NCBI RefSeq assembly: GCF_002802965.1
Contig: NZ_NXGA01000001.1
Span: forward strand, 660,744 to 724,743
DNA: 64,000 nucleotides
From: Sporolactobacillus pectinivorans
GTDB taxonomy: Bacteria; Bacillota; Bacilli; Bacillales; Sporolactobacillaceae
Direction: 5' to 3'
In this document: piece after piece, positions 36,746-46,013 of the stretch
How the letters are laid out: each line of letters starts with the position of its first letter
How positions within the stretch are numbered: position 1 is the first letter of the stretch
Program-made: the position numbers and the translations under genes
The notes under the pieces: generated by a model
Databases searched by the model: none
Told to the model about the DNA's origin: nothing
The model's input: the letters and a program-made list of their open reading frames with translations, nothing else

Positions 36746-37384
36746 TCAATTTTCCCGAGCCGTGAGCGATGCAGTAAACGATCCCATGATTTCTGATCCC
36801 CACTTCAGCGTGAATGCATCGCCTTCAGATACACTTCCGACACCAGCGGGGGTTCCCGTGAATAAAATGTCGCCTTTATCCAGGCCGTAATGCGTACCGC
36901 AGAAGTCTAACAGCGCCTGCGTATCGAAAATCATCTGGTCAATGTTGCCGTTCTGGACTTGGACCCCGTTAATTTCCAGTGAAAAATTAGTTTGGTTGCA
37001 AGTTTTAATTCCCTGAAAACCGGTAAACGGTGTCAGCACAGCCGAATTCAGGAAACCCTTGGCGGCAAGCCACGGGTACCCTTTTTCCTTTAGCACACTC
37101 TGTACATCGCGCAGCGTAAAATCAACGCCGAGCGCCATCCCGTCAATCAGCTCGTCGGCACTGAGGCCACGCGCGTATCTGCGGCCAATGTGAATCACCC
37201 ATTCTGTTTCGTAGTGCACAGCCCCCTGATCACCTGGAAGGACAACCGTACGTCCGTCTGCCGGAGCAACGGCATGAGTTGGTTTGAAAAAAAACATCGG
37301 CGATTCCGGGACAACGTTATTCAGTTCCTTTGCATGAAGCGCGTAATTCCTTCCGACGCAAAAAATATTCCGGATTTCTGTCAA
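36746..37384 (-). CDS. fumarylacetoacetate hydrolase (FAH) family protein
   Basis: A 212-residue cytoplasmic enzyme with the FAH fold, starting FCVGRNYALHAKEL. Metal and active-site motifs are HYETEWVIHIGR (paired glutamates) and GVDFTLRDVQ, followed by KGFLNSAVLTPF and LFTGTPAGVG. Members act as acylpyruvate hydrolases, oxaloacetate decarboxylases or catechol-pathway isomerases; the short length fits the acylpyruvase/YcgM group. No aromatic degradation genes are nearby, so a housekeeping oxaloacetate or acylpyruvate role is more likely. Confidence 0.88.
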   Translation of the reverse strand: MTEIRNIFCVGRNYALHAKELNNVVPESPMFFFKPTHAVAPADGRTVVLPGDQGAVHYETEWVIHIGRRYARGLSADELIDGMALGVDFTLRDVQSVLKEKGYPWLAAKGFLNSAVLTPFTGFQGIKTCNQTNFSLEINGVQVQNGNIDQMIFDTQALLDFCGTHYGLDKGDILFTGTPAGVGSVSEGDAFTLKWGSEIMGSFTASLTAREN

Positions 37385-37408
37385 AGCAAAGCACGTCCTC
37401 TCTGAAAT

Positions 37409-37446
37409 TAAAGAACCCCGGGTAACTTTTTCGCTCGGGGATTAAA
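37409..37446 (-). terminator. intrinsic terminator of pdxK
   Basis: CCCCG (37416-37420) pairs with CGGGG (37436-37440). On the minus strand the stem is followed by TTCTTTAATTTC. It lies just after the pdxK stop and just before the FAH gene. Confidence 0.6.
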
Positions 37447-37463
37447 GAGTTTATTTCGGTTGC

Positions 37464-38300
37464 TTATCCATGGATCAGCTGTCTCTTATAAGCACTATGA
37501 TCGGTTGGGCCGGTATACTCATTCAGTGAGAATGATTCGCGGATTCCGGCGGTCACGAAAGCCTTGGCCACTTTGACTGCTTCGAGGACCGATTTACCCT
37601 TGGCAAGGCCGGCTGTGACGGCTGCTGCATACGTACAACCGGCGCCATGGATATTTGGTGTATTAACTTTTTCACTGGCGATGATTTCAAAATTTTTCCC
37701 ATCATACAGGACATCAATCGCTTTGTCGGTGTCAGGAAGGCGGCTGCCACCCTTAATGAGCGCGTGCTTCGCGCCAAGCGCCACAATTTTTACGGCTGCT
37801 TCTTTCATTTGATCAATAGTTGTGATCCTGGACGTTCCGGCAAGCTTTGCTGCTTCGTATAGATTCGGTGTGGTCACGAGCGCCTTGGGAAGCAGCAGTT
37901 CGCGGATTGCCGCCGTATTTTCCGGCTGCAATTCCGGCTGCAGTTCTTCCTCCGCCCCCTTGCAGACCATGACCGGATCAATGACCGCAGCTTTCAGGTT
38001 ATTTTTCTCAATGGTTTCCGCCGCGATGCGGATAATTTCGGGAGATCCGAGCATGCCTGTTTTCATGGCATCGATGCCGATCCCGGCCACGATCGTATCC
38101 AGCTGTTTCCTCAGAAGGTCCGGATCAAGCATTGTAACCGAGTGGGACCAGTTGTGGAATGGGTCCATGGTGACGATGCAGGTCAGTGCAGTCATTCCAT
38201 ACACACCGAGTTCCTGAAATGTTTTCAGATCTGCCTGCATACCCGCGCCGCCACTCGCGTCGGATCCAGCAATAGTCATTGCTTTATAATGTCCGGTCAT
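37464..38300 (-). CDS. pdxK: pyridoxine/pyridoxal kinase (ThiD-like)
   Basis: A 278-residue ribokinase-fold enzyme that phosphorylates vitamin B6 forms, and in some relatives HMP. It shows MTIAGSDASGGAGMQADLKTF, the metal-binding VIDPVMVCKG, the ALIKGG strand and the catalytic GAGCTYAAA loop. The ELQPELQP phrase near residue 127 comes from a 12-base tandem repeat, an insertion not usual in the family. The start at 38300 has GGAGG eight bases upstream; the longer frame to 38357 has none. Closest in kind to B. subtilis PdxK. Confidence 0.88.
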   Translation of the reverse strand: MTGHYKAMTIAGSDASGGAGMQADLKTFQELGVYGMTALTCIVTMDPFHNWSHSVTMLDPDLLRKQLDTIVAGIGIDAMKTGMLGSPEIIRIAAETIEKNNLKAAVIDPVMVCKGAEEELQPELQPENTAAIRELLLPKALVTTPNLYEAAKLAGTSRITTIDQMKEAAVKIVALGAKHALIKGGSRLPDTDKAIDVLYDGKNFEIIASEKVNTPNIHGAGCTYAAAVTAGLAKGKSVLEAVKVAKAFVTAGIRESFSLNEYTGPTDHSAYKRQLIHG

Positions 38301-38448
38301 ATAAATGCCTCCATAATAGAGCCTGTTCGAGAAAAAGTGACGCATGAGAAACGCCAACGGAGAGAATCACCGCTGATCATTCGGCGACTTTTCGAACGCC
38401 CTCTAAAATAAATAACTTTCTTTTCACTCATTATAGTGAGAATACTGT

Positions 38449-38486
38449 AAAAAAGCTATTCAGAGCATGATGCTCGCTTTTTTTAG
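38449..38486 (+). terminator. terminator-like hairpin ahead of msrAB
   Basis: AAAAAAGC (38449-38456) pairs with GCTTTTTT (38476-38483), enclosing GAGCA-tga-TGCTC. It has a T-run on the plus strand and lies 40 bases before the msrAB start. It may be an attenuator of msrAB or a terminator for read-through. Confidence 0.5.
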
Positions 38487-38523
38487 GCACAATAGAGTAA
38501 CTTGGAAATAGGGAGGGATTGAC

Positions 38524-39480
38524 ATGACACATAAGACGGAAAAAGCGACATTTGCCGGCGGCTGTTTCTGGTGTATGGTGCATCCTTTTGATGAAGAGCC
38601 GGGCATTCTCGGTGTGGTGTCCGGTTATACAGGCGGAACTACTGTAAATCCGACTTATGAGCAGGTTTGTTCCGGAAAGACCGGACATGTGGAAGCCGTG
38701 GAAATCACTTTTGATCCGGAGATCTTTTCCTATCAGAAACTGCTTGGTCTCTATTGGCAGCAGATTGATCCGACCGACTCGGGCGGGCAGTTTCATGATC
38801 GCGGTTCCTCATACCGGACAGCCATTTTCTATCACGGGGAGCAGCAAAGAAAGCAGGCGCAGGAATCCAAAGAGGCACTTGAAAGCAGCGGTCGATTTAA
38901 CAAACCTGTCGTGACGGAAATTGTGCCTGCGGGAACCTTTTATCCTGCGGAAAAGGATCATCAGGATTATTATCGAAAAAATCCGCTCCATTACCGTCTG
39001 TATCGTCAAGGATCCGGGCGGGATGATTATATCCGTAAGCACTGGCAGGTGAAGAAGGATGAAAACGAACTGCGCCGGAAACTGACTCCTCTCCAATATC
39101 ACGTTACTCAGGAAAAAGGCACAGAGTCCCCGTTTGAAAATGCATACTGGAATAACCGGGAAAAAGGCATCTACGTGGACATCGTTTCCGGAGAACCTCT
39201 GTTTTCGACCAATGACCAGTATGACGCAGGCTGCGGTTGGCCGAGTTTTACCCGGCCTCTAAGTGAAGGACGTCTGACAGCTGCAGCAGACGGCAGCCAT
39301 GGAATGGTCCGGACAGAAGTACACAGCCAATTCGGCGACTCTCACCTGGGCCATGTTTTTGAAGACGGTCCGGATCCCGATGGTCTGCGCTACTGCATTA
39401 ATTCGGCTGCACTTCGCTTCATCCCGGAAAAAAATCTCGAAACGGAGGGGTATGGTGAATACAAAGGTCTTTTTATTTGA
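38524..39480 (+). CDS. msrAB: bifunctional methionine sulfoxide reductase MsrA-MsrB
   Basis: A 318-residue fusion that repairs both isomers of oxidised methionine in the cytoplasm. MsrA occupies about 1-165, with catalytic C14 in [13 protein letters not shown]. MsrB occupies about 180-310, with the [13 protein letters not shown] strand, the [10 protein letters not shown] loop and catalytic C291 in [11 protein letters not shown]. No CxxC zinc pair is seen in MsrB, as is common in fused Firmicute forms. It is preceded by a terminator-like hairpin and appears monocistronic. Confidence 0.95.
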   Translation: MTHKTEKATFAGGCFWCMVHPFDEEPGILGVVSGYTGGTTVNPTYEQVCSGKTGHVEAVEITFDPEIFSYQKLLGLYWQQIDPTDSGGQFHDRGSSYRTAIFYHGEQQRKQAQESKEALESSGRFNKPVVTEIVPAGTFYPAEKDHQDYYRKNPLHYRLYRQGSGRDDYIRKHWQVKKDENELRRKLTPLQYHVTQEKGTESPFENAYWNNREKGIYVDIVSGEPLFSTNDQYDAGCGWPSFTRPLSEGRLTAAADGSHGMVRTEVHSQFGDSHLGHVFEDGPDPDGLRYCINSAALRFIPEKNLETEGYGEYKGLFI

Positions 39481-39490
39481 AGATTCAAGG

Positions 39491-39516
39491 TGCCCCGCAT
39501 GAGCGCGGTTTTTTTT
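39491..39516 (+). terminator. intrinsic terminator after msrAB
   Basis: The short stem CCGC/GCGG (39495-39498 with 39505-39508) is followed by eight T. The stem is short but the T-run is good. Confidence 0.6.
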
Positions 39517-39672
39517 ATCGGTATCTGCAGGGCTGTAGTTCCCCGGGAATTTATTTGTAATTTTTATAAATTTATTATAAATGGTAAAAAAAATTGAGGA
39601 ACAAACCGATAAATATAATGAACTATGGACATATAATTTTTATTATTTTTTGCTGCAGAGAGATGGTGCACA

Positions 39673-41475
39673 ATGATGTTTCTGACTCCTGAGACACTCC
39701 CGATAATTGCGGCAGCTGCGGCAGCAATTCTTTGCATTGTATCGCTGTGGATTTTTCTTTATATCAGAGCCTGGCGCTCCAAAGAAGACAGGCAGGAGAT
39801 GATCCGACAGCTGGCAGATGAATTGTCTGAAGGAGCATTTATACTAAAAAATGATAGATTTATATACGTGAATTCCAGTTTATGTACTTTGATGGGATAC
39901 ACGCCCAGCCTGTTCAGAAAAATGAAATGGCAGGATATTGCTTCAATTCAAAATTCTGAAAAAACAGCGGATACGCTGAGACAGATCGGGGAAGGGCAAG
40001 AGAAAGACTTTTCCGGCAAATTAATTGGTGTTAAAAGCGATGGTTCAAAAATTCTTTTAGATGTAGCGTTACACAGGCTGAAAAGCAGTCCTGTGAGCGA
40101 CGGCATTTTATACGCGGGAACGGTAAGCGTCGGTGTTAAGCCGGTCAGTCATACGGCTATAACGGACAATGGGGAAGAGCAGACTGCTGATGCACTGACC
40201 CAGCTTCCTGGAAACATTGCTCTGCGCAACCAGATGCTTCATGAGATACTGGATGGAGGGGCCCTCTCTTTCGCTTTGGTATTTGTCGATGTGGACAGTC
40301 TAAACCGGGTGAATGATACGATTGGGCGCGAAGCGGGAGACCAGCTCCTGATTGCGGCTGCAAAACGGCTGCGGGCCTGCGAAGGCGACCGTGTTTATCG
40401 TTATAAAGGTGACGAATACGCCATTCTCCTGAGAGATGTGTCGCGTGAGGAGGTTGTTCAGCATATTGAGCGGATCATCCGGGAATTTGCGGAACCATTG
40501 CAGCTGTATGGCATGCCCTGGTATGAATCAGTGACAATGGGTGCCAGCTTTTACCCGGATGATGCAGATAACGGGAATCAGATCATTGAGTGTACGAAAG
40601 CGGCGATCCATTATGCCAAAAAAGTCAGCAAAGGCAAATATCAGATCTTCAACCCGAGCATTGGCCGGAGGCTCAAGAGCCAACTCGAACTTGAAATGGA
40701 TTTGCGCCATGCGCTGAGCCGCGGGGAGATCACGATGTATTATCAGCCGCAAGTGGACTTGAGTACGGGTACGCTGGTTGGGACGGAAGCTCTGATGCGC
40801 TGGATACATCCACAGCGCGGTGTGATCTCGCCCGGGGTGTTTATTCCTCTGGCAGAAGAAATTGGCGTGATTAAAGAAATCGGAGAATGGGCGCTGAAAA
40901 CAGCGTGCAGGCAGACCAAACAATGGAACGAGAGAGGCTGTTCATTTCGAGTATCAGTGAATCTGTCTCCCAAGCAGCTGTTTCAAGATAACTTGATTGA
41001 AATGGTTCGGTCGATTCTTCAGAAAAGCGGGCTTGCAGCAGAATACCTGCAGTTGGAAATTACCGAGACTGCGAATGCCGATCTGGTCATGATGGCAAAG
41101 AAATTAAGCGAAATTCGAAAACTCGGAATCGGCATCAGTATCGACGACTTCGGGACCGGATATAACTCAATGAACTATCTTAAGGAACTCCCGCTGACTC
41201 AGCTGAAGATTGACCAGTCTTTTATCCGTAAAGACTATGATAATCGTCACAACATGGCGCTAATCCGCACTATTGTGGCACTTGCCGATGAACTGAAGCT
41301 TCAGGTTGTTGCCGAAGGCGTGGAAACCCATGAACATATCCGTTTTCTGAAAACGGTACGCTGCGATCTGGCACAAGGTTACCTGTTCGGGCGCCCGATG
41401 TCTGCCGCGAACTTACTGGGACAGTTGCCGGCTATTAATGAACAAATTAACCAGATGGTACTCAGCGGCGTATAA
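39673..41475 (+). CDS. PAS, degenerate GGDEF and EAL domain protein, predicted c-di-GMP phosphodiesterase
   Basis: A 600-residue protein anchored by one N-terminal helix (about 8-30). A PAS domain (about 45-160) is followed by a GGDEF domain (about 175-335) whose signature reads KGDEY (K245-Y249), so the first glycine is replaced and cyclase activity is unlikely; such domains often bind GTP as a control site. The EAL domain (about 345-590) keeps the catalytic pattern: TEALMRW (E372), NLSPKQL, QLEITET, DDFGTGYNSMNYL, KIDQSFI and EGVET. It should therefore degrade c-di-GMP. It could influence adhesion or surface life together with the adhesin locus, but that link is inference. Confidence 0.9.
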   Translation: MMFLTPETLPIIAAAAAAILCIVSLWIFLYIRAWRSKEDRQEMIRQLADELSEGAFILKNDRFIYVNSSLCTLMGYTPSLFRKMKWQDIASIQNSEKTADTLRQIGEGQEKDFSGKLIGVKSDGSKILLDVALHRLKSSPVSDGILYAGTVSVGVKPVSHTAITDNGEEQTADALTQLPGNIALRNQMLHEILDGGALSFALVFVDVDSLNRVNDTIGREAGDQLLIAAAKRLRACEGDRVYRYKGDEYAILLRDVSREEVVQHIERIIREFAEPLQLYGMPWYESVTMGASFYPDDADNGNQIIECTKAAIHYAKKVSKGKYQIFNPSIGRRLKSQLELEMDLRHALSRGEITMYYQPQVDLSTGTLVGTEALMRWIHPQRGVISPGVFIPLAEEIGVIKEIGEWALKTACRQTKQWNERGCSFRVSVNLSPKQLFQDNLIEMVRSILQKSGLAAEYLQLEITETANADLVMMAKKLSEIRKLGIGISIDDFGTGYNSMNYLKELPLTQLKIDQSFIRKDYDNRHNMALIRTIVALADELKLQVVAEGVETHEHIRFLKTVRCDLAQGYLFGRPMSAANLLGQLPAINEQINQMVLSGV

Positions 41476-41621
41476 CTGTATAAAAAAACAAATTTTTTAA
41501 AAAGTTTGTCTGCTCAAAAACACAAAATGGTGTTAGGATAAAAGAAACAGGGAAAAACGCGAATTTAGTACATAGATGATTGGTAGATGAAATGATGAGC
41601 GCGATTCAGGAGGCGGTTTTT

Positions 41622-42731
41622 ATGAAGAAAATAATTCCGGCAGCACTTGCCGGAGGATTCTTTCTTTCGGTGACCGGTCAGGAAGCTCTTGCGGCAACTG
41701 GCCAGGAGGTTGTTAACCAGGCCGATAAGTTCCAGGGTGCCCAATATGTTTATGGAGCCCCCGCGTTTTCAACGACTGAATTTGACTGTTCTTCTTTTAC
41801 ACAGATGATTTATCAGGAAGCGGCGGGAATAACACTTCCAAGGACTGCGGCGGAGCAGGCAACGAAGGGTGTTGAAGTCAGCAGAAGCGGTTTGCAGCCC
41901 GGGGATCTGTTGTTTTTTGATACGAACCTCGATGGAAGCATTAATCATGTCGGCATTTACATCGGCAACGGTCAGATGATCAGTTCTGAGCTGACTTATG
42001 GTGTGCACATTACGAATGTTTTCAGTGGCGGAGGGGCACAAAGTTACTGGGAACCGCGATTCGTTACAGCCCGGCGGGTGATTAACCAATCGTCAGCCGC
42101 CGTCCAGCCGGTCCAGGTAAGCAACCAGCCGGTTTCTCAGTCGCTGGCATCGGTTTATACGGTGAAGAGCGGTGACAGCCTGTGGGCAATTGCTCAGAGC
42201 CACGGTGTGTCAGTCGCCGCGATTAAGGCAGCCAACGGTCTCGGGTCCAACATGATTTATCCAGGGCAGAAACTGAAACTTTCTGCCGCAGCCCAGGGTA
42301 CGGCGTCGGTAAGTGTGTCAGCTGCCGCTGTGCAGCCAGCAGCGACGGTCAGCAATTCGCCTTCTTCAGCGACGGGTACGGTTTATACGGTGAAGAGCGG
42401 CGACAACTTGTGGGCGATCGCCCAAAGCCACAATACATCGGTAAATGCGCTCAAAAATGTGAACAGTCTGAAGTCAGACATGATCTATCCGGGACAAAAA
42501 CTGAAGTTATCCGGTTCGGCATCTGCCTCGATTCCTGTTGAAGCTAAGGCCGTTGTAAAAACAGGCGCTCCGCAATCATCGTCTGATGGCGGCAGCTATC
42601 ATGTTGAAGGCGGCGACAGTCTGTGGGCGATTGCGACACTGCATGGTATTACCGTCAACAAGCTGATGCGGGCGAATCATCTTTCTTCTACATTGATTTA
42701 TCCGGGTCAGAATTTGGTTATACCAGTATAA
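41622..42731 (+). CDS. secreted NlpC/P60 endopeptidase with three LysM domains
   Basis: A 369-residue secreted cell-wall hydrolase. A signal peptide ends near ALAATG (about residue 25). The NlpC/P60 domain (about 25-150) has catalytic C56 in FDCSSFTQM and H109 in INHVGIYIGNG; it cuts peptide stems of peptidoglycan. Three LysM domains follow (near 180, 255 and 325), each starting YTVKSGDSLWAIAQSH or a close form and separated by Ser/Ala-rich linkers; they bind the glycan. The catalytic domain comes first, the reverse of B. subtilis LytE/LytF. AGGAGGCGG supports the ATG at 41622. Confidence 0.93.
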   Translation: MKKIIPAALAGGFFLSVTGQEALAATGQEVVNQADKFQGAQYVYGAPAFSTTEFDCSSFTQMIYQEAAGITLPRTAAEQATKGVEVSRSGLQPGDLLFFDTNLDGSINHVGIYIGNGQMISSELTYGVHITNVFSGGGAQSYWEPRFVTARRVINQSSAAVQPVQVSNQPVSQSLASVYTVKSGDSLWAIAQSHGVSVAAIKAANGLGSNMIYPGQKLKLSAAAQGTASVSVSAAAVQPAATVSNSPSSATGTVYTVKSGDNLWAIAQSHNTSVNALKNVNSLKSDMIYPGQKLKLSGSASASIPVEAKAVVKTGAPQSSSDGGSYHVEGGDSLWAIATLHGITVNKLMRANHLSSTLIYPGQNLVIPV

Positions 42732-42774
42732 ATGAATGTTTTGAATCAGCCATTAATCTATAAAAAATATGTGG

Positions 42775-42800
42775 AGAAGTCGTTTAAAAGCGGCTTCTTT
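42775..42800 (+). terminator. intrinsic terminator
   Basis: GAAGTCG pairs with CGGCTTC, including one G-T pair, around a TTTAAAAG loop, and is followed by TTTTTCTT. Confidence 0.75.
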
Positions 42801-42856
42801 TTCTTATTCATAAATATATTAAGCTTAGAGATTGTAATTTCGACTAATCCCCCAAA

Positions 42857-43032
42857 TGTAAACGCTTCATATTTTAAACTGAATCCTCTATAATTAAAAT
42901 GTGTTGAATATGTGAAACAAATGAGCCTTTTTTATGAATTATTGAGATTAAACATATTAATTAGGAAGTTTGTTAAATTAATCATAGCAAATACTTATAA
43001 ACTAAGTTAATATATAAAGTTTATGCTATAAT
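42857..43032 (+). promoter_or_regulatory. qox operon promoter region with two candidate promoters and a cre-like box
   Basis: The 370-base interval before qoxA has no gene. TTCATA (42866-42871) and TATAAT (42889-42894) are 17 bases apart; a partial cre-like sequence TGTAAACGCTTCAT (42857-42870) overlaps the -35. A second, extended -10 reads TGCTATAAT (43024-43032). The rest is very A+T-rich. Confidence 0.5.
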
Positions 43033-43104
43033 GTGAATGTTTATTGACAAAATTGATTCCAGCACTTGTATCTTCTTTAAAAGCCTGAAGGGGGGAGAGA
43101 GACA

Positions 43105-44046
43105 ATGAAGAAAACCTTCAAAATGAAAAGAGCGGCACTGCTGCTGCCGTTACTTGCTTTGCTAGCCGGCTGCTCAGATAAGATTGTCGTGCTGAATCCG
43201 CAGGGACCGGTAGCCCGCGAACAATATCATCTGATTGTTTGGTCGTTGATTATGATGAGCCTGGTTTTAGCGATTGTCCTCATTATTTTTATCTATGTAC
43301 TTGTAAGATTCGGCCGCAAAAGAAACGCGGGTTATGATCCGAATGACACAGGCAATCGCAAGCTCGAAGTAGTCTGGCTGATCGTGCCGGTTCTGATCTG
43401 TATTCTGCTTGCCGTGCCGACGGTCAGGACGCTGTTCGCGCTGAACCAGCCTCCGAAGGCGACGGCGGCTGCTCCGGCAGCATTGAATGGCAGTAAAACT
43501 TTGACCATTGATGTGACTTCAGTTCAGTGGAAGTGGCTGTTCCGTTACCCGGATCAGAAAATTGAAACTGTTAATTATGTCGTCATTCCGGCAGGTACGC
43601 CGGTCAAATTTCAACTACATGCTTATGACGCGATGAACGCTTTCTGGGTACCGCAACTTGGCGGTCAGCAGTATACGATGACCGATATGCCCATGAAACT
43701 CTGGCTGCAGGCTGATAAACCGGGAAATTACGAAGGCAGAAGTTCGAATTATTCGGGCCGTGATTTTGCTCAGATGACGTTTACTGTTAAGGCGCAGTCG
43801 GCAAGCGATTTTGACAGCTGGGTCAGCAGTGTGAAAAATTATAAACCTGCTCTGACGCACGTGAAATATATGCAGTTACTGGAACCAGGCACAGTGAAGC
43901 CTGAGACGTTTTCATCCTATGCAGATATTGTCGGGAGAGATCTGAATAAGGCACAGATGGATGCGCTGATGTCGGGCAAACCGGTGAATACAGATTCAAT
44001 GCCCGGCATGAATATGGATAACGGCGGGAAGGGGGGCCAGAAATAA
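43105..44046 (+). CDS. qoxA: quinol oxidase subunit II
   Basis: A 313-residue lipoprotein subunit of the cytochrome aa3-type menaquinol oxidase. A signal peptide ends in the lipobox LLAGC (about residue 24). Two membrane helices follow (about 45-68 and 90-110), then a cupredoxin-like domain with SVQWKWLFRYP and MNAFWVPQLGGQQY. The CuA ligands of cytochrome c oxidases are absent, as expected for a quinol-using enzyme. The Met/Gly-rich tail (SMPGMNMDNGGKGG) is unusual but harmless in appearance. GGGGGAGAG precedes the ATG. First gene of qoxABCD. Confidence 0.95.
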   Translation: MKKTFKMKRAALLLPLLALLAGCSDKIVVLNPQGPVAREQYHLIVWSLIMMSLVLAIVLIIFIYVLVRFGRKRNAGYDPNDTGNRKLEVVWLIVPVLICILLAVPTVRTLFALNQPPKATAAAPAALNGSKTLTIDVTSVQWKWLFRYPDQKIETVNYVVIPAGTPVKFQLHAYDAMNAFWVPQLGGQQYTMTDMPMKLWLQADKPGNYEGRSSNYSGRDFAQMTFTVKAQSASDFDSWVSSVKNYKPALTHVKYMQLLEPGTVKPETFSSYADIVGRDLNKAQMDALMSGKPVNTDSMPGMNMDNGGKGGQK

Positions 44047-46013
44047 TGATGAATTCGATAACAACTTTTCTCGGGCATTTCTTTGTCACGGGCGATCCGA
44101 TGATTTATGGCGCGGATGCTTCGATCGCTCTGGCTTCAATTGCTATCGTGGCTGTCCTGACATATTTTAAAAAGTGGAAATGGCTGTGGAACGAATGGCT
44201 GACTACGGTCGATCACAAGAAAATTGGCATTATGTATATCCTTGCCGCCCTGTTAATGCTTTTCAGAGGCGGGGTTGATGCGCTAATGATGCGCACGCAG
44301 CTGGCACTGCCAAATATGCACTTTTTGGACGCGGAACACTATAATCAGGTTTTTACGACACACGGTACAATCATGATTATTTTTGCCGCTATGCCATTTA
44401 TTTTCGGCCTGATGAATATTGCCGTGCCGCTACAGATCGGCGCGCGCGATGTCGCTTTTCCTTTTTTGAACGCGGTAAGTTTCTGGCTTTTCTTTGCCGG
44501 AGCGATGTTATTCAACCTGTCATTTGTCATCGGCGGTTCACCGGATGCCGGTTGGTCCGGCTATGCACCCTATGCGGGTATTGAACTTAATCCCGGGGTC
44601 GGACAGAATTATTACGTACTTGCCGTACAGATTTCAGGCATTGGGTCACTGGCCACAGGAATCAACTTCCTTGTGACCATCCTGAAAATGCGCGCACCAG
44701 GCATGAAGCTTTTTAAAATGCCGATGTTCAGCTGGTCGATTCTGATCACATCGGTCATTATCATCTTTGCCTTTCCGGCCTTTACAGTGGCGCTTGCCCT
44801 GATGACGATCGATCGCCTGTTCGGCGCCCACTTTTTCACGATTGCGAGCGGTGGTTCGCCGATGCTCTGGGCGAACCTGTTCTGGTTCTGGGGGCATCCG
44901 GAAGTTTATATTGTGCTGCTGCCGGTTTTCGGTATTTTCTCGGATGTTATTGCCACTTTTTCACATAAAACGCTGTTTGGGTATGCGGTGATGGTCTGGT
45001 CGATGATCGCTATCTCATTCCTGAGCTTCATCACCTGGCTGCATCACTTTTTTACAATGGGCAACACAGCGCCGGTCAATGCTTTCTTCTCAATATCGAC
45101 GATGCTGATCGCGATTCCGACCGGTGTGAAAATATTCAACTGGCTGTTCACTCTGAACAAAGGGCGAATCGAGTTTACCACGCCGATGCTCTGGGCACTC
45201 GCGTTTATTCCTAATTTTACCATTGGCGGCGTTACCGGTGTCATGCTGGCGATGGCACCAGCTGATTACCAGTATCACAACAGTTATTTTCTTGTTGCGC
45301 ACTTCCACAGTACATTGATTGCCGGTACAGTGTTTGGTATTTTCTGCGGGTTGCATTACTGGTGGCCGAAAATGTTCGGCTATCTGCTTGATGAAAAAAA
45401 GGGCAAATGGGCATTCTGGGTATTTATGATATCCTTTAACGTTTGCTTTATGCCAATGTACTTCCTTGGCCTGATGGGAATGACGCGTCGCATGTATACT
45501 TATCCAGCCGGGCTTGGCTGGGGGCCAATAAACTTCATTATGACGATCGGTGCATTCGGTATGGGCGCTGGCTTCCTGATCATGGCCTGGAACATCGTGT
45601 CCAGTGCAATTAAAGGGAAACGGGATACGACGGGCGATCCGTGGGACGGTCGCACACTTGAGTGGTCGATCGCTTCACCGGCACCAGAATACAATTTTGC
45701 TCATATTCCGACCGTTTCGACACGGGATGCTTTTGAAGCGAAGAAAGAAGAAAAACGGAAAGGTAAAGCGAAACCTCTGCCGCCGTTCAAACCGATCAAA
45801 ATGCCGAATAACTCAGGCATTCCGGTTATCATGTCGGCCTTTATGTTTATTGCCGGATTTGGCTTTGTTTTCTGGTGGTTCTGGATGGCGATTCCTGGGC
45901 TGATTGGTGTCGCGGCCTGCCTGATCGCGCGTTCATTTGTCTACGATGATGAACACGACATACCTGTTGAAGAAATTGAGCGGACGGAACGCGCTGCGGG
46001 GAGGTTATCATAA
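44046..46013 (+). CDS. qoxB: quinol oxidase subunit I
   Basis: A 655-residue catalytic subunit with about 14-15 membrane helices. Haem and copper ligands are visible: histidine in VFTTHGTIMII for the low-spin haem, WGHPEVYIVLLP for CuB and the cross-linked tyrosine, WLHHFFTMG for CuB, and HFHSTLIAG for the high-spin haem side. It reduces oxygen to water and pumps protons. Its start overlaps the qoxA stop by one base (TAATG), and the same arrangement joins it to qoxC. Confidence 0.97.
   Translation: MMNSITTFLGHFFVTGDPMIYGADASIALASIAIVAVLTYFKKWKWLWNEWLTTVDHKKIGIMYILAALLMLFRGGVDALMMRTQLALPNMHFLDAEHYNQVFTTHGTIMIIFAAMPFIFGLMNIAVPLQIGARDVAFPFLNAVSFWLFFAGAMLFNLSFVIGGSPDAGWSGYAPYAGIELNPGVGQNYYVLAVQISGIGSLATGINFLVTILKMRAPGMKLFKMPMFSWSILITSVIIIFAFPAFTVALALMTIDRLFGAHFFTIASGGSPMLWANLFWFWGHPEVYIVLLPVFGIFSDVIATFSHKTLFGYAVMVWSMIAISFLSFITWLHHFFTMGNTAPVNAFFSISTMLIAIPTGVKIFNWLFTLNKGRIEFTTPMLWALAFIPNFTIGGVTGVMLAMAPADYQYHNSYFLVAHFHSTLIAGTVFGIFCGLHYWWPKMFGYLLDEKKGKWAFWVFMISFNVCFMPMYFLGLMGMTRRMYTYPAGLGWGPINFIMTIGAFGMGAGFLIMAWNIVSSAIKGKRDTTGDPWDGRTLEWSIASPAPEYNFAHIPTVSTRDAFEAKKEEKRKGKAKPLPPFKPIKMPNNSGIPVIMSAFMFIAGFGFVFWWFWMAIPGLIGVAACLIARSFVYDDEHDIPVEEIERTERAAGRLS

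Noticed and set aside
41476..41621. Possible ydaO/c-di-AMP riboswitch before the LysM hydrolase
   Set aside because: The interval is too short and lacks the conserved ydaO segments; only A/T-rich inverted repeats are seen.
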